From Bacillota bacterium (GTDB lineage Bacteria > Bacillota > Clostridia > Lachnospirales > Lachnospiraceae): DNA of 64,000 nt. Position 1 is the stretch's first letter. Every line of letters starts with the position of its first letter. Positions 42,944 to 51,883 of the stretch are shown one piece after another. The position numbers and the translations under genes are program-made. Location: the NCBI GenBank assembly GCA_902363515.1, contig CABJAN010000006.1:62001-126000 (forward strand). The letters run 5' to 3'. The notes beneath the pieces are model-generated. The model made no database searches, had not been told where the DNA came from, and saw only the letters and a program-made list of their open reading frames with translations.

Positions 42944-43697
42944 GGTCGCTGCCAAAATCACAGGTGCAGGTGCGAAGAACATCGCTATCCTGTTGTATTC
43001 CATTCTCAAAGAAGAAAAGAAAACCAAAGGCAAAGCAAGGCTGACAAGTATGCTCCGTTCTGGCAAGGAGCTGAAAGTCTTTACCGTCAAAAGTGACGAC
43101 TTAAAGAAGTTCACGCAGGAAGCAAAAAAATACGGTGTGCTTTACTGTGTCCTCACAGACAGGAAAAACAAAGACCACAATGCGGAGGTCGATGTCATCG
43201 CCCGTGCCGAGGACGCATCGAAAATCAGCCGCATCGTGGAACGCTTTAATCTTGCTTCGGTGGATACCGCTTCTATTGTGACGGAAGCCGAGAAATCCAA
43301 AGATGCAAAGGACGGTCAGCCAGAGCCAGAGATTGGTGTGCAGGAAAAGGCGGAGAAAGACAAGCTGCTTGACGAGCTTATGGGCAAGCCCGTCCAGAAG
43401 GAGGAAAACGCCCCAAACCCCTCGGTGGCAAAGACAGAAAAATCCCCTCAGTCCGAGCCTACCTCAGAGCAGCCAAAGAAGTCCGCAGAGGGGGCTACTA
43501 TGACTAAGGAGAAACCTTCTGTCAGAGAGGAACTGCGGAAAATCAAGGAGAGCCGCAAGGAGCAGGAAGCAGAGATTGGCACTTCCGCCCTGGACAAAAG
43601 CGGAGCTTCCGACAGGGCGAAAAGTGCTAACGGGAAAACGGAGCATAAACAGCCCCAGAGAAAGAAAAAGAAACCAAAATCCAAAGAAACGAGGTAA
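42885..43697 (+). CDS. PcfB/DUF3801 family conjugation accessory protein
   Basis: A 270-aa protein. The N-terminal domain (AAEQIVRMSLEGFEVAAKITGAGAKNIAILLYSILKEEKKTKGKARLTSML, then KYGVLYCVLTDRKNKDHNAEVDVIARAEDASKISRIVERFNL) matches the PcfB/DUF3801 family. In enterococcal plasmids these proteins link relaxase and coupling protein. The remainder (about 150-270) is a low-complexity, Lys/Glu/Ser/Pro-rich, probably disordered tail. It overlaps the relaxase gene by 59 bp, consistent with a shared complex. Confidence 0.87.
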   Translation: MNTGGEAAEQIVRMSLEGFEVAAKITGAGAKNIAILLYSILKEEKKTKGKARLTSMLRSGKELKVFTVKSDDLKKFTQEAKKYGVLYCVLTDRKNKDHNAEVDVIARAEDASKISRIVERFNLASVDTASIVTEAEKSKDAKDGQPEPEIGVQEKAEKDKLLDELMGKPVQKEENAPNPSVAKTEKSPQSEPTSEQPKKSAEGATMTKEKPSVREELRKIKESRKEQEAEIGTSALDKSGASDRAKSANGKTEHKQPQRKKKKPKSKETR

Positions 43698-43703
43698 ACA
43701 GCT

Positions 43704-44567
43704 ATGAGTATTTATGATGTATTCAGCGGCGGCAACAGACCTTTTGATAAAGAGGAATGGGCTGCCGCAAAGCAGGCACAGCGGAAAGAAGCCTATGAGC
43801 TGATTGACAATACCTGCTTTGAAATGATGGCAAGCGGAGACAGCTTCCGTCAGTATCTTGATGTGCAGGGTCGCTTTGACCGTTACTCCGTGGCTAACGC
43901 TATTCTGGTGTCAGCACAGATGCCCGAAGCAACGCAGCTTAAAGAGTACAGCAAATGGAAAGCGAGCCGTGTCTATGTGAACAAGGATGCACAAAAAATC
44001 ATTATTCTTGAGCCGAGCAAGGAATACACCCGTGAGGACGGGACAAAGGGTATCTCCTACAATGCCAAAGTGGTTTATGACATTTCTGAAACCTCGGCAA
44101 AGGACAGGCAGCAGGAACAGGAGCCGAAATCCATGCGTGAGCTTGTGTCGGCTCTGATTGATGCAAGCCCTGTACCCTGTGTTCCTGTCGATGAGCTTGA
44201 ACTGCCTGCCTATTATGACAGCTCTCAGCAGACCATTTTTGTCAAGAAGGGGCTTTCCGAGGAAGTGCTGTTCGTGAGTATGGCAAAAGAAGTGTCGGCG
44301 GCGGTCTATGACTTTAAGTACAACGAGAGCCGTGATGTTTCCGATTTCAACTCCTTCTGCGTTGCCTATATGGTAAGCTCTCGTTACGGCGTGGATACCA
44401 GAGGTTTTGACTTTTCCAGACTTCCCAGAGAGTATGCGGAAATGGATACGCAGGCGTTCAAAGGAGAGCTTGGCACGATGCGTGATGTTCTGGGCGAAAT
44501 CCAGAGCGATATGTATAAGAGTATGGAGAAGAACAAGCCTGCAAAGAACAAAGAGCAGGAACGCTAA
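43704..44567 (+). CDS. ArdC-like ssDNA-binding protein
   Basis: A 287-aa protein. Its N-terminal half (LIDNTCFEMMASGDSFRQYLDVQGRFDRYSVANAILVSAQMPEATQLKEYSKWKASRVYVNKDAQKIIILEP) resembles the ArdC-type single-strand-binding antirestriction domain. The C-terminal half looks like the matching metallopeptidase-like region, but I see no intact HExxH, so proteolysis is doubtful. It probably coats or shields DNA entering the recipient. It follows the PcfB gene by 6 bp and ends 15 bp before a small gene. Confidence 0.75.
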   Translation: MSIYDVFSGGNRPFDKEEWAAAKQAQRKEAYELIDNTCFEMMASGDSFRQYLDVQGRFDRYSVANAILVSAQMPEATQLKEYSKWKASRVYVNKDAQKIIILEPSKEYTREDGTKGISYNAKVVYDISETSAKDRQQEQEPKSMRELVSALIDASPVPCVPVDELELPAYYDSSQQTIFVKKGLSEEVLFVSMAKEVSAAVYDFKYNESRDVSDFNSFCVAYMVSSRYGVDTRGFDFSRLPREYAEMDTQAFKGELGTMRDVLGEIQSDMYKSMEKNKPAKNKEQER

Positions 44568-44582
44568 TCGGAGGTGCAGACT

Positions 44583-44780
44583 ATGAGAGAGGAACGATAC
44601 CATATCGCACTTGATAAGTACGATAAGAATATCGTCATCAACGCCTTAAACACCCTGCGTACAAGGCAGTTACAGGAGGAACGCCCCACCGAGCCTGTTG
44701 ACGAGCTGATAAGTAAGGTGGCACACGCTCCGACAAAAAAGGTTAAGGTCGTGCATTGCAGGTGTAATGAGGAACGATGA
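44583..44780 (+). CDS. Small element protein, paralogue of the 21423 product (65 aa)
   Basis: MREERYHIALDKYDKNIVINALNTLRTRQLQ, then PVDELISKVAHAPTKKVKV and a short cysteine-containing tail. It shares its leader (GGAGGTG, spacing, MRE start) and residue pattern with the gene at 21423, so the two arose by duplication. It overlaps the coupling-protein gene by 14 bp. Function is unknown; a small regulator or structural partner of transfer proteins is possible. Confidence 0.7.
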   Translation: MREERYHIALDKYDKNIVINALNTLRTRQLQEERPTEPVDELISKVAHAPTKKVKVVHCRCNEER

Positions 44781-46557
44781 CCAGAAAACGAGCCTAATCC
44801 TTACTGTTTGCGGCATACTTCCTGTTGTATGGCTTGCCCTGCTGACAGCACCCTATGTCAGCGGCGGTCTTGTAGAGATTATCCGAGGTATACCCGTGGC
44901 GATGGGCAATCCGCTTGAAATAACGATGTGTGAGGACAGCGTAAAGACTGTCCTTATTTTTTTGCTTGCCTACGCTATGGGCATCGGCGTTTATTTCTCT
45001 ACACGCAGGAATTACCGCAGGCGTGAGGAACACGGCTCTGCGAAATGGGGCAACGCAGGTGCTTTGAATAAGAAGTACCGAGATAAAGACCCGTCAGCTA
45101 ATAAGCTCTTGACCCAGAATGTCCGTATCGGGTTGGACGGGAAAAAACACCGCAGGAATCTGAACATTTTAGTATGTGGTGGCTCTGGTGCGGGTAAAAC
45201 AAGGTTTTTCTGCAAGCCAAATGCTATGCAGTGCAACACATCTTTTGTAATACTCGATCCAAAGGGCGAAATCGTCCGTGACATCGGCGGTCTGTTGGAA
45301 AATAAAGGCTATGAGGTGCGTGTACTTGACCTTATCAATATGCACCGCAGTCATTGTTACAATCCTTTTGTCTATCTGCGGAACGATAACGATGTTCAGA
45401 GGTTGGTAACAAATTTGTTTAAAGCGACCACGCCGAAAGGCTCACAGTCGCAAGACCCGTTCTGGGATACGGCGGCAAGTATGCTGCTTCTGGCTCTGGT
45501 GTTCTATCTGAAATATGAAGCACCGTCAGACGAGCAGAATTTCCCGATGGTTATGGAGCTGCTCCGTGCAGGCGAAGTCCGAGAGGACGATGACAGCTAT
45601 GTAAGCCCTCTGGACGAGCTGTTTGACCGTCTGGAAATGGTAAACCCAGAGCATATCGCCCTCAAGTATTACAGGGATTACCACTCTGGTAGTGCAAAGA
45701 CCTTAAAGAGTATCCAGATAACCCTTGCCGCAAGGCTTGAAAAATTCAATCTGGAGAGCCTTGCAGGGCTTACCGCCACCGATGAGCTTGACCTGCCAAG
45801 TCTGGGAGAAAAGAAGGTCGCTCTGTTCGCTCTGATACCAGACAACGACACGAGCTTTAATTTCCTTGTCAGTATCCTTTATACCCAGCTCTTTCAGCAG
45901 CTTTTTTATCTTGCAGACCACAAGTACGGCGGAAGCCTGCCTGTGCATTGCCATTTTATAATGGACGAATTTGCGAATGTTTCATTGCCTGATGACTTTG
46001 ATAAAATCCTGTCTGTTATGCGTTCCAGAGGGGTATCGGTATCCATTATCCTGCAAAATCTGGCACAGCTCAAAGCCCTTTTTGAAAAGCAATGGGAAAG
46101 CATTGTCGGCAACTGCGATGAGTTTCTGTATTTGGGCGGCAACGAGCAAAGCACCCACAAATATGTGTCAGAACTTTTGGGCAAGGAAACCATTGATACT
46201 AACACCTACGGGAAAAGCTCTGGGCGGAGTGGTAACTATTCAACAAATTATCAGATTTCGGGGCGTGAGCTGATGACCCCAGACGAAGTGCGTATGCTTG
46301 ATAACCGATACGCACTTCTTTTTGTGCGTGGAGAACGCCCCGTTATGGACTTCAAGTATGACATCTTGAAGCACCCGAATGTGAAGCTGACGGCTGACGG
46401 AGGGCAACCGCCGTATATCCACGGAGAGCCTACGCAGGCTGTCGCAACTCTTGTGTTTGACAGTGATATTCCAGATAACGCCGTGAGCGTGACAGCTGTC
46501 AGCACTTCCTATGAGCTTCTGTCCGATGAGGACTTGGAAGAAATATTCAATTTATAA
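44767..46557 (+). CDS. Type IV coupling protein, VirD4/TraG family
   Basis: A 596-aa membrane-anchored ATPase that hands the relaxase-DNA complex to the transfer channel. Two N-terminal membrane helices (about 10-30 and 60-77) precede the motor. Walker A is at about 138-146 (GGSGAGKTR), Walker B near 395 (HFIMDEFANV), and the family's NPF and TFW-like elements (YNPFVYL, DPFWDTAASMLL) lie between. The size and architecture match TcpA/VirD4 proteins of Gram-positive elements. It is encoded directly after the mobilisation block and before the channel genes. Confidence 0.93.
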   Translation: MRNDDQKTSLILTVCGILPVVWLALLTAPYVSGGLVEIIRGIPVAMGNPLEITMCEDSVKTVLIFLLAYAMGIGVYFSTRRNYRRREEHGSAKWGNAGALNKKYRDKDPSANKLLTQNVRIGLDGKKHRRNLNILVCGGSGAGKTRFFCKPNAMQCNTSFVILDPKGEIVRDIGGLLENKGYEVRVLDLINMHRSHCYNPFVYLRNDNDVQRLVTNLFKATTPKGSQSQDPFWDTAASMLLLALVFYLKYEAPSDEQNFPMVMELLRAGEVREDDDSYVSPLDELFDRLEMVNPEHIALKYYRDYHSGSAKTLKSIQITLAARLEKFNLESLAGLTATDELDLPSLGEKKVALFALIPDNDTSFNFLVSILYTQLFQQLFYLADHKYGGSLPVHCHFIMDEFANVSLPDDFDKILSVMRSRGVSVSIILQNLAQLKALFEKQWESIVGNCDEFLYLGGNEQSTHKYVSELLGKETIDTNTYGKSSGRSGNYSTNYQISGRELMTPDEVRMLDNRYALLFVRGERPVMDFKYDILKHPNVKLTADGGQPPYIHGEPTQAVATLVFDSDIPDNAVSVTAVSTSYELLSDEDLEEIFNL

Positions 46558-46571
46558 GGAGGATTTACCCT

Positions 46572-46928
46572 ATGAAACTTTTTAAGAAGAATGAGAACAA
46601 GAAAACCACGAAGCTGCCGATGACTGGAAAGGTTAAGAAAGGCTTCCGCTATTACTGTATGGCTGTTATGGCAATGACATTTGTGCTTGGTACTTCCGTA
46701 ACCGCCTTTGCTGCCAATGACCCCATTCAGGTAGTCAACAATCTGTCCGATTTCATTTTCGGTCTGGTGAGGGCTGTTGGTATGATTATGCTCGGCTTTG
46801 GTATCGTGCAGATTGGTCTTTCCCTCAAATCCCACGACCCGTCCCAGAGGGCTAACGGCTTTTTGACCCTTGCAGGCGGCGTTGTCATTACCTTCGCAAA
46901 GGAAATCTTGACTCTTATCACAGGCTAA
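46572..46928 (+). CDS. VirB2/TrbC-like pilin-type conjugation protein
   Basis: A 118-aa protein with a long basic N-terminus (about 1-25), a signal-like helix ending VTAFAAND, and two further membrane helices (FIFGLVRAVGMIMLGFGIVQIGL and GFLTLAGGVVITFAKEILTLI). This is the topology of VirB2/TrbC subunits that line the transfer channel or form a short pilus. It lies 14 bp after the coupling-protein gene and is followed by a stable hairpin, which may set its expression apart from later genes. Confidence 0.7.
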   Translation: MKLFKKNENKKTTKLPMTGKVKKGFRYYCMAVMAMTFVLGTSVTAFAANDPIQVVNNLSDFIFGLVRAVGMIMLGFGIVQIGLSLKSHDPSQRANGFLTLAGGVVITFAKEILTLITG

Positions 46929-46949
46929 GATAACAGACTGACACAAAAA

Positions 46950-46995
46950 GATAACGGGAGCAGATCCGCCGAGTGCGGAACTCGCTCCCGTTATC
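46950..46995 (+). promoter_or_regulatory. Stable hairpin between pilin-like and VirB6-like genes
   Basis: GATAACGGGAGC (46950-46961) pairs perfectly with GCTCCCGTTATC (46984-46995), enclosing TCCGC/GCGGA. There is no U-tract, so RNA processing, 3'-end protection of the pilin message or partial attenuation is more likely than full termination. Confidence 0.6.
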
Positions 46996-47019
46996 TAATA
47001 TCATCAAGGAGGTGGTCAA

Positions 47020-47856
47020 ATGTCTGATAACTGGGTGGTACAGAATTTAGAGAACGCCCTAAACACTTGGAATGAGAAATTAGCCGAGATATGGCAGCTC
47101 ATTACTCAATCCCCAGAGAATTTTAAGGGCGGCACGATATGGAATGTCATCGTGGATATTCACGGTGCAGTGCAGGCTATCGGACTTGCCCTGCTCGTGC
47201 TGTTCTTTGTTGTGGGTGTAATGAGAACCTGTGGAAATTTTGCAGAAGTCAAGCGACCAGAGCAGGCGTTGAAACTGTTTATCCGCTTTGCCATTGCCAA
47301 AGGTGCAGTGACCTATGGATTAGAACTGATGATGGCACTGTTTAAGATTGTGCAAGGTATGATTTCCACGATTATGAATGCTGCAGGATTTGGCTCGGCA
47401 CAGCAGACGGTGTTGCCGCAGGAAATCGTGACAGCCGTTGAAGACTGCGGATTTTTTGAGAGTATCCCGCTATGGGCGGTCACGCTGATAGGCGGGCTGT
47501 TTATCACGGTGCTGTCATTCATTATGATTATGTCGGTATACGGCAGGTTTTTCAAGCTGTATATCTATACTGCCATTGCACCCGTACCCCTTTCCGCTTT
47601 TGCGGGAGAGCCGAGCCAGAGCGTTGGCAAGAGCTTCATTAAGAGCTATGCCGCCGTGTGTCTTGAAGGTGCGGTTATCGTGCTTGCCTGCATTATCTTT
47701 TCCCTGTTTGCTTCTTCTCCGCCTGTGGTCAATCCTGATGCTGCGGCGGTTACAATGGTATGGAGCTATATCGGGGAGCTTGTGTTCAATATGCTCGTCC
47801 TTGTCGGTGCGGTCAAAATGGCAGACCGTGTTGTAAGAGAAATGATGGGCTTGTAA
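47020..47856 (+). CDS. VirB6/TrbL-like conjugal transfer membrane protein
   Basis: A 278-aa protein with about six membrane helices (for example VQAIGLALLVLFFVVGVM, VTLIGGLFITVLSFIMIMSVYG, GAVIVLACIIFSLFA and LVFNMLVLVGAVKMADRVV). Its position between VirB2- and VirB3/B4-like genes and its topology fit the inner-membrane channel component of Gram-positive type IV secretion. An AAGGAGGTGG site precedes the ATG. Confidence 0.82.
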   Translation: MSDNWVVQNLENALNTWNEKLAEIWQLITQSPENFKGGTIWNVIVDIHGAVQAIGLALLVLFFVVGVMRTCGNFAEVKRPEQALKLFIRFAIAKGAVTYGLELMMALFKIVQGMISTIMNAAGFGSAQQTVLPQEIVTAVEDCGFFESIPLWAVTLIGGLFITVLSFIMIMSVYGRFFKLYIYTAIAPVPLSAFAGEPSQSVGKSFIKSYAAVCLEGAVIVLACIIFSLFASSPPVVNPDAAAVTMVWSYIGELVFNMLVLVGAVKMADRVVREMMGL

Positions 47857-47870
47857 GGGAGGTGCTATGA

Positions 47871-48323
47871 TTGGAAGTAAAGATAAATAAGGAAATCCGT
47901 AATTATACGGAGAGTATGTTTTTTGGACTGTCCCTCAGACAGTTCATTTTTTCTGTCCTTGCCTGCGGCGTGGCGGTGGGTTTGTATTTCATTCTTCGTC
48001 CACGGTTTGGTACGGAAACCCTCAGTTGGGTTTGTATCTTAGGTGCATTCCCCTTTGCGGCTATGGGCTTTATCAAATACAACGGTATGACCGCAGAGCA
48101 GTTTGTCTGGGCGTGGATTAAATCGGAATTTCTGATGCCGAAAAAGCTGATGTTCCTGCCAGATAATCTCTATTACGAAACGATGAAGCCGACCATTGAA
48201 GCCCATGAAAAAGGGTTGCCGACAGTACGGAAAAAGCAGAAAGGCAGGACACCGAAACCAAAGAAAACGAAAAAGAAAAAAGCGAAACGCAGCAAGGAGG
48301 TAAACAATGCTGAGAACTCTTAA
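47871..48323 (+). CDS. PrgI/VirB3-like conjugal transfer protein
   Basis: A 150-aa protein. The N-terminus (VKINKEIRNYTESMFFGLSLRQFIFSVLACGVAVGLYFIL) followed by a second helix (WVCILGAFPFAAMGFIKYNGM) is the PrgI/TcpE-like pattern. The C-terminal 40 residues are extremely Lys-rich (RTPKPKKTKKKKAKRSKE) and could bind acidic partners or DNA. The start is TTG at 47871, 8 bp after GGGAGG. It overlaps the VirB4-like gene by 17 bp. Confidence 0.85.
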   Translation: MEVKINKEIRNYTESMFFGLSLRQFIFSVLACGVAVGLYFILRPRFGTETLSWVCILGAFPFAAMGFIKYNGMTAEQFVWAWIKSEFLMPKKLMFLPDNLYYETMKPTIEAHEKGLPTVRKKQKGRTPKPKKTKKKKAKRSKEVNNAENS

Positions 48324-50640
48324 AAATCTGTTCAAGCAGGACAGGGAAAAGTTTGTTGTGCCGAAGTCGGTACAGAATGTTATCCCGATTAAGACAATCT
48401 GGGATGACGGCATATTCCTTGTCGGCAGGAACAAGTACGCAAAGACCTTTAAATTTGAGGATATAAACTATGCCGTGGCAAGCCGTGAGGATAAGGAAGC
48501 AATGTTCCTTGAATACTCGGAGCTTCTTAATTCCCTTGACAGCGGTGCGACCACGAAAATCACTATCAACAACCGTCGCTTGAACAAAGCTGATTTTGAA
48601 CAGACTATTTTAATCCCAATGGCTGATGACGGTCTGGATAAGTACCGTAAGGAATATAACAAAATGCTTCTGGATAAGGCGACAGGGGCTAATTCCATCG
48701 TACAGGATAAGTATGTAACCGTATCCGTCTGCAAGAAGAATATTGAGGAAGCCCGAAACTACTTCGCCCGTGTGGGTGCTGACCTTATCGCCCACTTTAA
48801 CCGTCTGGGGTCGAAATGTGTGGAACTGGACGCAGGCGACAAGCTGCGTATCTTCCACGACTTCTACCGTACAGGAGAAGAAACAGCGTTCCACTTCGAT
48901 ATTACCCAGACGATGCGGAAAGGTCACGATTTCAAGGATTTTATCTGTCCCGATACCTTTGAATTTGAGAGCGACTGCTTCAGAATGGGTGACAGATATG
49001 GGCGTGTGATTTTTCTCAGAGAGTATGCGGCATATATCAAGGACAGTATGGTGGCGGAGCTTTGTGAGCTGAACAGGAATATGATGCTGTCCGTTGACAT
49101 TATCCCTGTTCCCACAGATGAAGCCGTGCGGGAGGTGGAAAACCGTCTGCTTGGTGTGGAAACCAATATCACGAATTGGCAGAGGAAGCAGAACCAGAAC
49201 AACAATTTTTCTGCCGTTATTCCTTATGACTTGGAACAGCAGCGAAAGGAAAGCAAGGAATTTCTGGACGATTTGACGACCCGTGACCAGAGAATGATGT
49301 TTGCTGTGCTGACGATGGTGCATACGGCAGATACCAAAGAGCAGCTCGACAATGATACAGAAGCTCTCTTGACTACCGCAAGAAAGCATTTGTGCCAGTT
49401 TGCGGTGCTGAAATATCAGCAGATGGACGGATTGAATACAGCTCTGCCATTTGGTGTACGGAAGATAGATGCCCTGCGTACCCTCACAACAGAGAGCCTT
49501 GCAGTGTTTATCCCGTTCCGAGTGCAGGAAATCTACCACGAAAATGGTGTGTATTACGGTCAGAATGTCATCAGCAAAAATATGATTATCGCCAACCGCA
49601 GGCAGCTCCTTAACGGCAATTCCTTTATTCTCGGTGTGTCGGGTGCAGGAAAATCCTTTACTGCAAAGGAAGAAATGACGAATATCATTCTGACCGACCC
49701 TAATGCCGATATAATCATCATTGACCCAGAGCGTGAATATTCCCCGCTTGTTAAAGCAATGCAGGGAGAGGTTATTCATATCTCTGCGACAAGTGAAAAT
49801 CACATCAATGCTATGGATATGAACTCCGATTACGGTGACGGTGCAAACCCTGTCATTCTGAAATCGGAGTTTATTTTATCCCTTTGCGAACAGCTCATCG
49901 GCGGCACGAACTTGGGAGCAAAGCAGAAATCCATTATTGACCGATGTACGGCAAGCGTGTACCGCTACTATCAGCAGGGCAACTATATGGGAACGCCGCC
50001 AACCTTGCAGGACTTCCGTGAGGAACTTCTTAAACAGAACGAACCAGAAGCACAGGAAATCGCCCTTGCTATCGAATTATTTACAGATGGCTCTCTCAAC
50101 ACCTTTGCCAAGCATACCAATGTGGATACCCACAGCCGCCTTATCTGCTATGACATTCTGGATTTGGGTAAGCAGTTACAGCCTATCGGTATGCTTGTGG
50201 TGCTTGACAGTATCTTAAACCGTATCACGCAGAACAGAGCCAAAGGCAGAAATACCTTTATTTTCATTGATGAAATCTATTTGCTCTTTCAGCACGAATA
50301 CTCTGCAAACTTCCTCTTTACCCTCTGGAAGCGTGTGCGTAAATACGGTGCGTACTGTACGGGTATTACGCAGAATGTAGACGACCTTTTGCAGAGCCAT
50401 ACGGCAAGGACGATGCTTGCTAACAGCGAATTTATCATTATGCTTAACCAAGCATCTACGGACAGACTTGAGCTTGCCAAGCTCCTTAATATCTCCGACC
50501 TTCAGATGAGTTATATCACGAATGTCGGTGCAGGACAGGGATTACTCAAAGTTGGCAGCTCCCTTGTGCCGTTTGTAAACAAGTTCCCACGCAATACCGA
50601 GCTTTACAAGTTGATGACGACCAAGTTCGGTGAGGTCTAA
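48307..50640 (+). CDS. VirB4-like conjugative transfer ATPase
   Basis: A 777-aa cytoplasmic ATPase that powers channel assembly and transfer. The N-terminal half is the VirB4/TraE-type domain. The motor follows, with Walker A near residue 442 (ILGVSGAGKSFTAKEEM), Walker B near 652 (FIFIDEIYLLFQ) and a sensor-like GITQNVDDLL near 681. The length and motifs match CD1110-type proteins of Tn1549-like elements. It is translationally coupled to the VirB3-like gene. Confidence 0.94.
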   Translation: MLRTLKNLFKQDREKFVVPKSVQNVIPIKTIWDDGIFLVGRNKYAKTFKFEDINYAVASREDKEAMFLEYSELLNSLDSGATTKITINNRRLNKADFEQTILIPMADDGLDKYRKEYNKMLLDKATGANSIVQDKYVTVSVCKKNIEEARNYFARVGADLIAHFNRLGSKCVELDAGDKLRIFHDFYRTGEETAFHFDITQTMRKGHDFKDFICPDTFEFESDCFRMGDRYGRVIFLREYAAYIKDSMVAELCELNRNMMLSVDIIPVPTDEAVREVENRLLGVETNITNWQRKQNQNNNFSAVIPYDLEQQRKESKEFLDDLTTRDQRMMFAVLTMVHTADTKEQLDNDTEALLTTARKHLCQFAVLKYQQMDGLNTALPFGVRKIDALRTLTTESLAVFIPFRVQEIYHENGVYYGQNVISKNMIIANRRQLLNGNSFILGVSGAGKSFTAKEEMTNIILTDPNADIIIIDPEREYSPLVKAMQGEVIHISATSENHINAMDMNSDYGDGANPVILKSEFILSLCEQLIGGTNLGAKQKSIIDRCTASVYRYYQQGNYMGTPPTLQDFREELLKQNEPEAQEIALAIELFTDGSLNTFAKHTNVDTHSRLICYDILDLGKQLQPIGMLVVLDSILNRITQNRAKGRNTFIFIDEIYLLFQHEYSANFLFTLWKRVRKYGAYCTGITQNVDDLLQSHTARTMLANSEFIIMLNQASTDRLELAKLLNISDLQMSYITNVGAGQGLLKVGSSLVPFVNKFPRNTELYKLMTTKFGEV

Positions 50641-50655
50641 GAAAGGAGGTCTTTT

Positions 50656-51060
50656 ATGGCTGATATTAAATTCCGTGATACGGCTCACCGTGATTTCTTT
50701 CTGGAAAATATGATGAAATGCAGAGTGAACGACTGTTATCACAGGGCATTTTTCTATGTGATGGGTATCGCTTCGGAAACGAGGGCGAACATCAACCAGA
50801 TGTTCAATTTCAAGGAGGACTGCATCGAGCCAGAGGGTATGCACGGCGGCTGGCAGACAAGCGGAACAGTCAAGGTCTGCCATCTTGCTTTTAACCTTTG
50901 GAACGGGTATGCAGAGGAAGGGCGGGAACGGTATTTCACGCCAGAGGAGTTGTTTTGCTGTGAGTTTGCTCCCTACTTTATGGAGGGTATCAAGGTCAGA
51001 TACCCCGAATATTGCAGGGAGCTTCCTGCTCCCAGAAAACAGACGGAAATTTCAAGATAA
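50656..51060 (+). CDS. DUF6075-like protein (134 aa)
   Basis: A soluble protein that starts MADIKFRDTAHRDFFLENMMKC and has conserved-looking YHRAFFYVMGI, GMHGGWQTSGTVKVCHLAFNLWNGY and FTPEELFCCEFAPYFMEGI. It belongs to a small family in these elements that I recall as DUF6075; no function is known. AAAGGAGG precedes the ATG. It lies between the VirB4-like gene and the sortase gene. Confidence 0.7.
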   Translation: MADIKFRDTAHRDFFLENMMKCRVNDCYHRAFFYVMGIASETRANINQMFNFKEDCIEPEGMHGGWQTSGTVKVCHLAFNLWNGYAEEGRERYFTPEELFCCEFAPYFMEGIKVRYPEYCRELPAPRKQTEISR

Positions 51061-51074
51061 GAAAGGAAAAGCCT

Positions 51075-51848
51075 ATGAAGAATTATAAATCTATTATCTG
51101 TGTTGTAGCCGCCGTGTGCCTGTTAGGTACGGCGGCTTTTTGCGGCTTCCGCATTTATCATTACTATGCAGAGGTGGACGAGCAGACGGAAGCCTTTGAG
51201 GAGATTGCCGAGATGGTAGAGCAGGCTCCCACGGATGAAACCGTGCCAGACGATGCCCCTGTCAGCGAGGGGGAAGATGTGCTTGCCAAGTATCAGGAAT
51301 TGTATTTACAGAATGAGGATATGGTCGGTTGGATTTCCATTGCCGGCACGACAATCAATTATCCTGTGATGCAGAGCAGGAACAATCCGAATTTTTATCT
51401 GAAGCACAATTTTGAAAAAGAGTACAGCGATTTAGGAACGCCTTATGTGCAGGAGAATTGCGATATTGCTGAAAGTGACAATCTGGTTATCTACGGTCAT
51501 CACATTAAGGGCGGCAAGATGTTTGGAGCGTTGGAGGATTACAAGTCCAAGAGCTTTTATGAGGAACACAAGAATATTCAGTTTGATACCCTCACAGAGC
51601 AGGCAGAGTATGAAATCGTCGCTGTATTTAAGACTGTGGCGTACAGCTCTGAGGGCTTCCGATACTACGACTTTGTTGATGCGGAGAATGAGGAAGATTT
51701 TAATTCCTATATCGGGAAGTGCAAGGAGCTTGCTTTGTATGATACAGGTGTGACCGCTGGATACGGCGACAGGCTCATTACCCTTTCCACCTGCGAATAC
51801 TCCGCACAGAACGGCAGGCTCGTTGTAGTGGCAAAAAAGGTCGGCTGA
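51075..51848 (+). CDS. srtB: Class B sortase
   Basis: A 257-aa membrane-anchored transpeptidase. An N-terminal helix (SIICVVAAVCLLGTAAFCGF) anchors it. The catalytic domain shows the histidine in VIYGHHIKGGKMFG, the cysteine in ITLSTCEYSAQNGR and the downstream arginine. The class B pattern with MVGWISIAGTTINYPVMQ is clear. Its likely substrate is the TPKTG-ending adhesin at 23652, the only sorting-signal protein in the element. I use the ATG at 51075 (AAAGGA upstream); the frame opens earlier inside the previous gene. Confidence 0.92.
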   Translation: MKNYKSIICVVAAVCLLGTAAFCGFRIYHYYAEVDEQTEAFEEIAEMVEQAPTDETVPDDAPVSEGEDVLAKYQELYLQNEDMVGWISIAGTTINYPVMQSRNNPNFYLKHNFEKEYSDLGTPYVQENCDIAESDNLVIYGHHIKGGKMFGALEDYKSKSFYEEHKNIQFDTLTEQAEYEIVAVFKTVAYSSEGFRYYDFVDAENEEDFNSYIGKCKELALYDTGVTAGYGDRLITLSTCEYSAQNGRLVVVAKKVG

Positions 51849-51883
51849 TTTGAACGCAAATTCTCTGGGAAAGGAGGTTTTCT

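Noticed and set aside
48610..49803. 397-codon open frame on the minus strand
   Set aside because: It is a shadow of the VirB4-like gene: no ribosome site, unnatural composition rich in His and Cys, and the plus-strand frame has full ATPase motifs.
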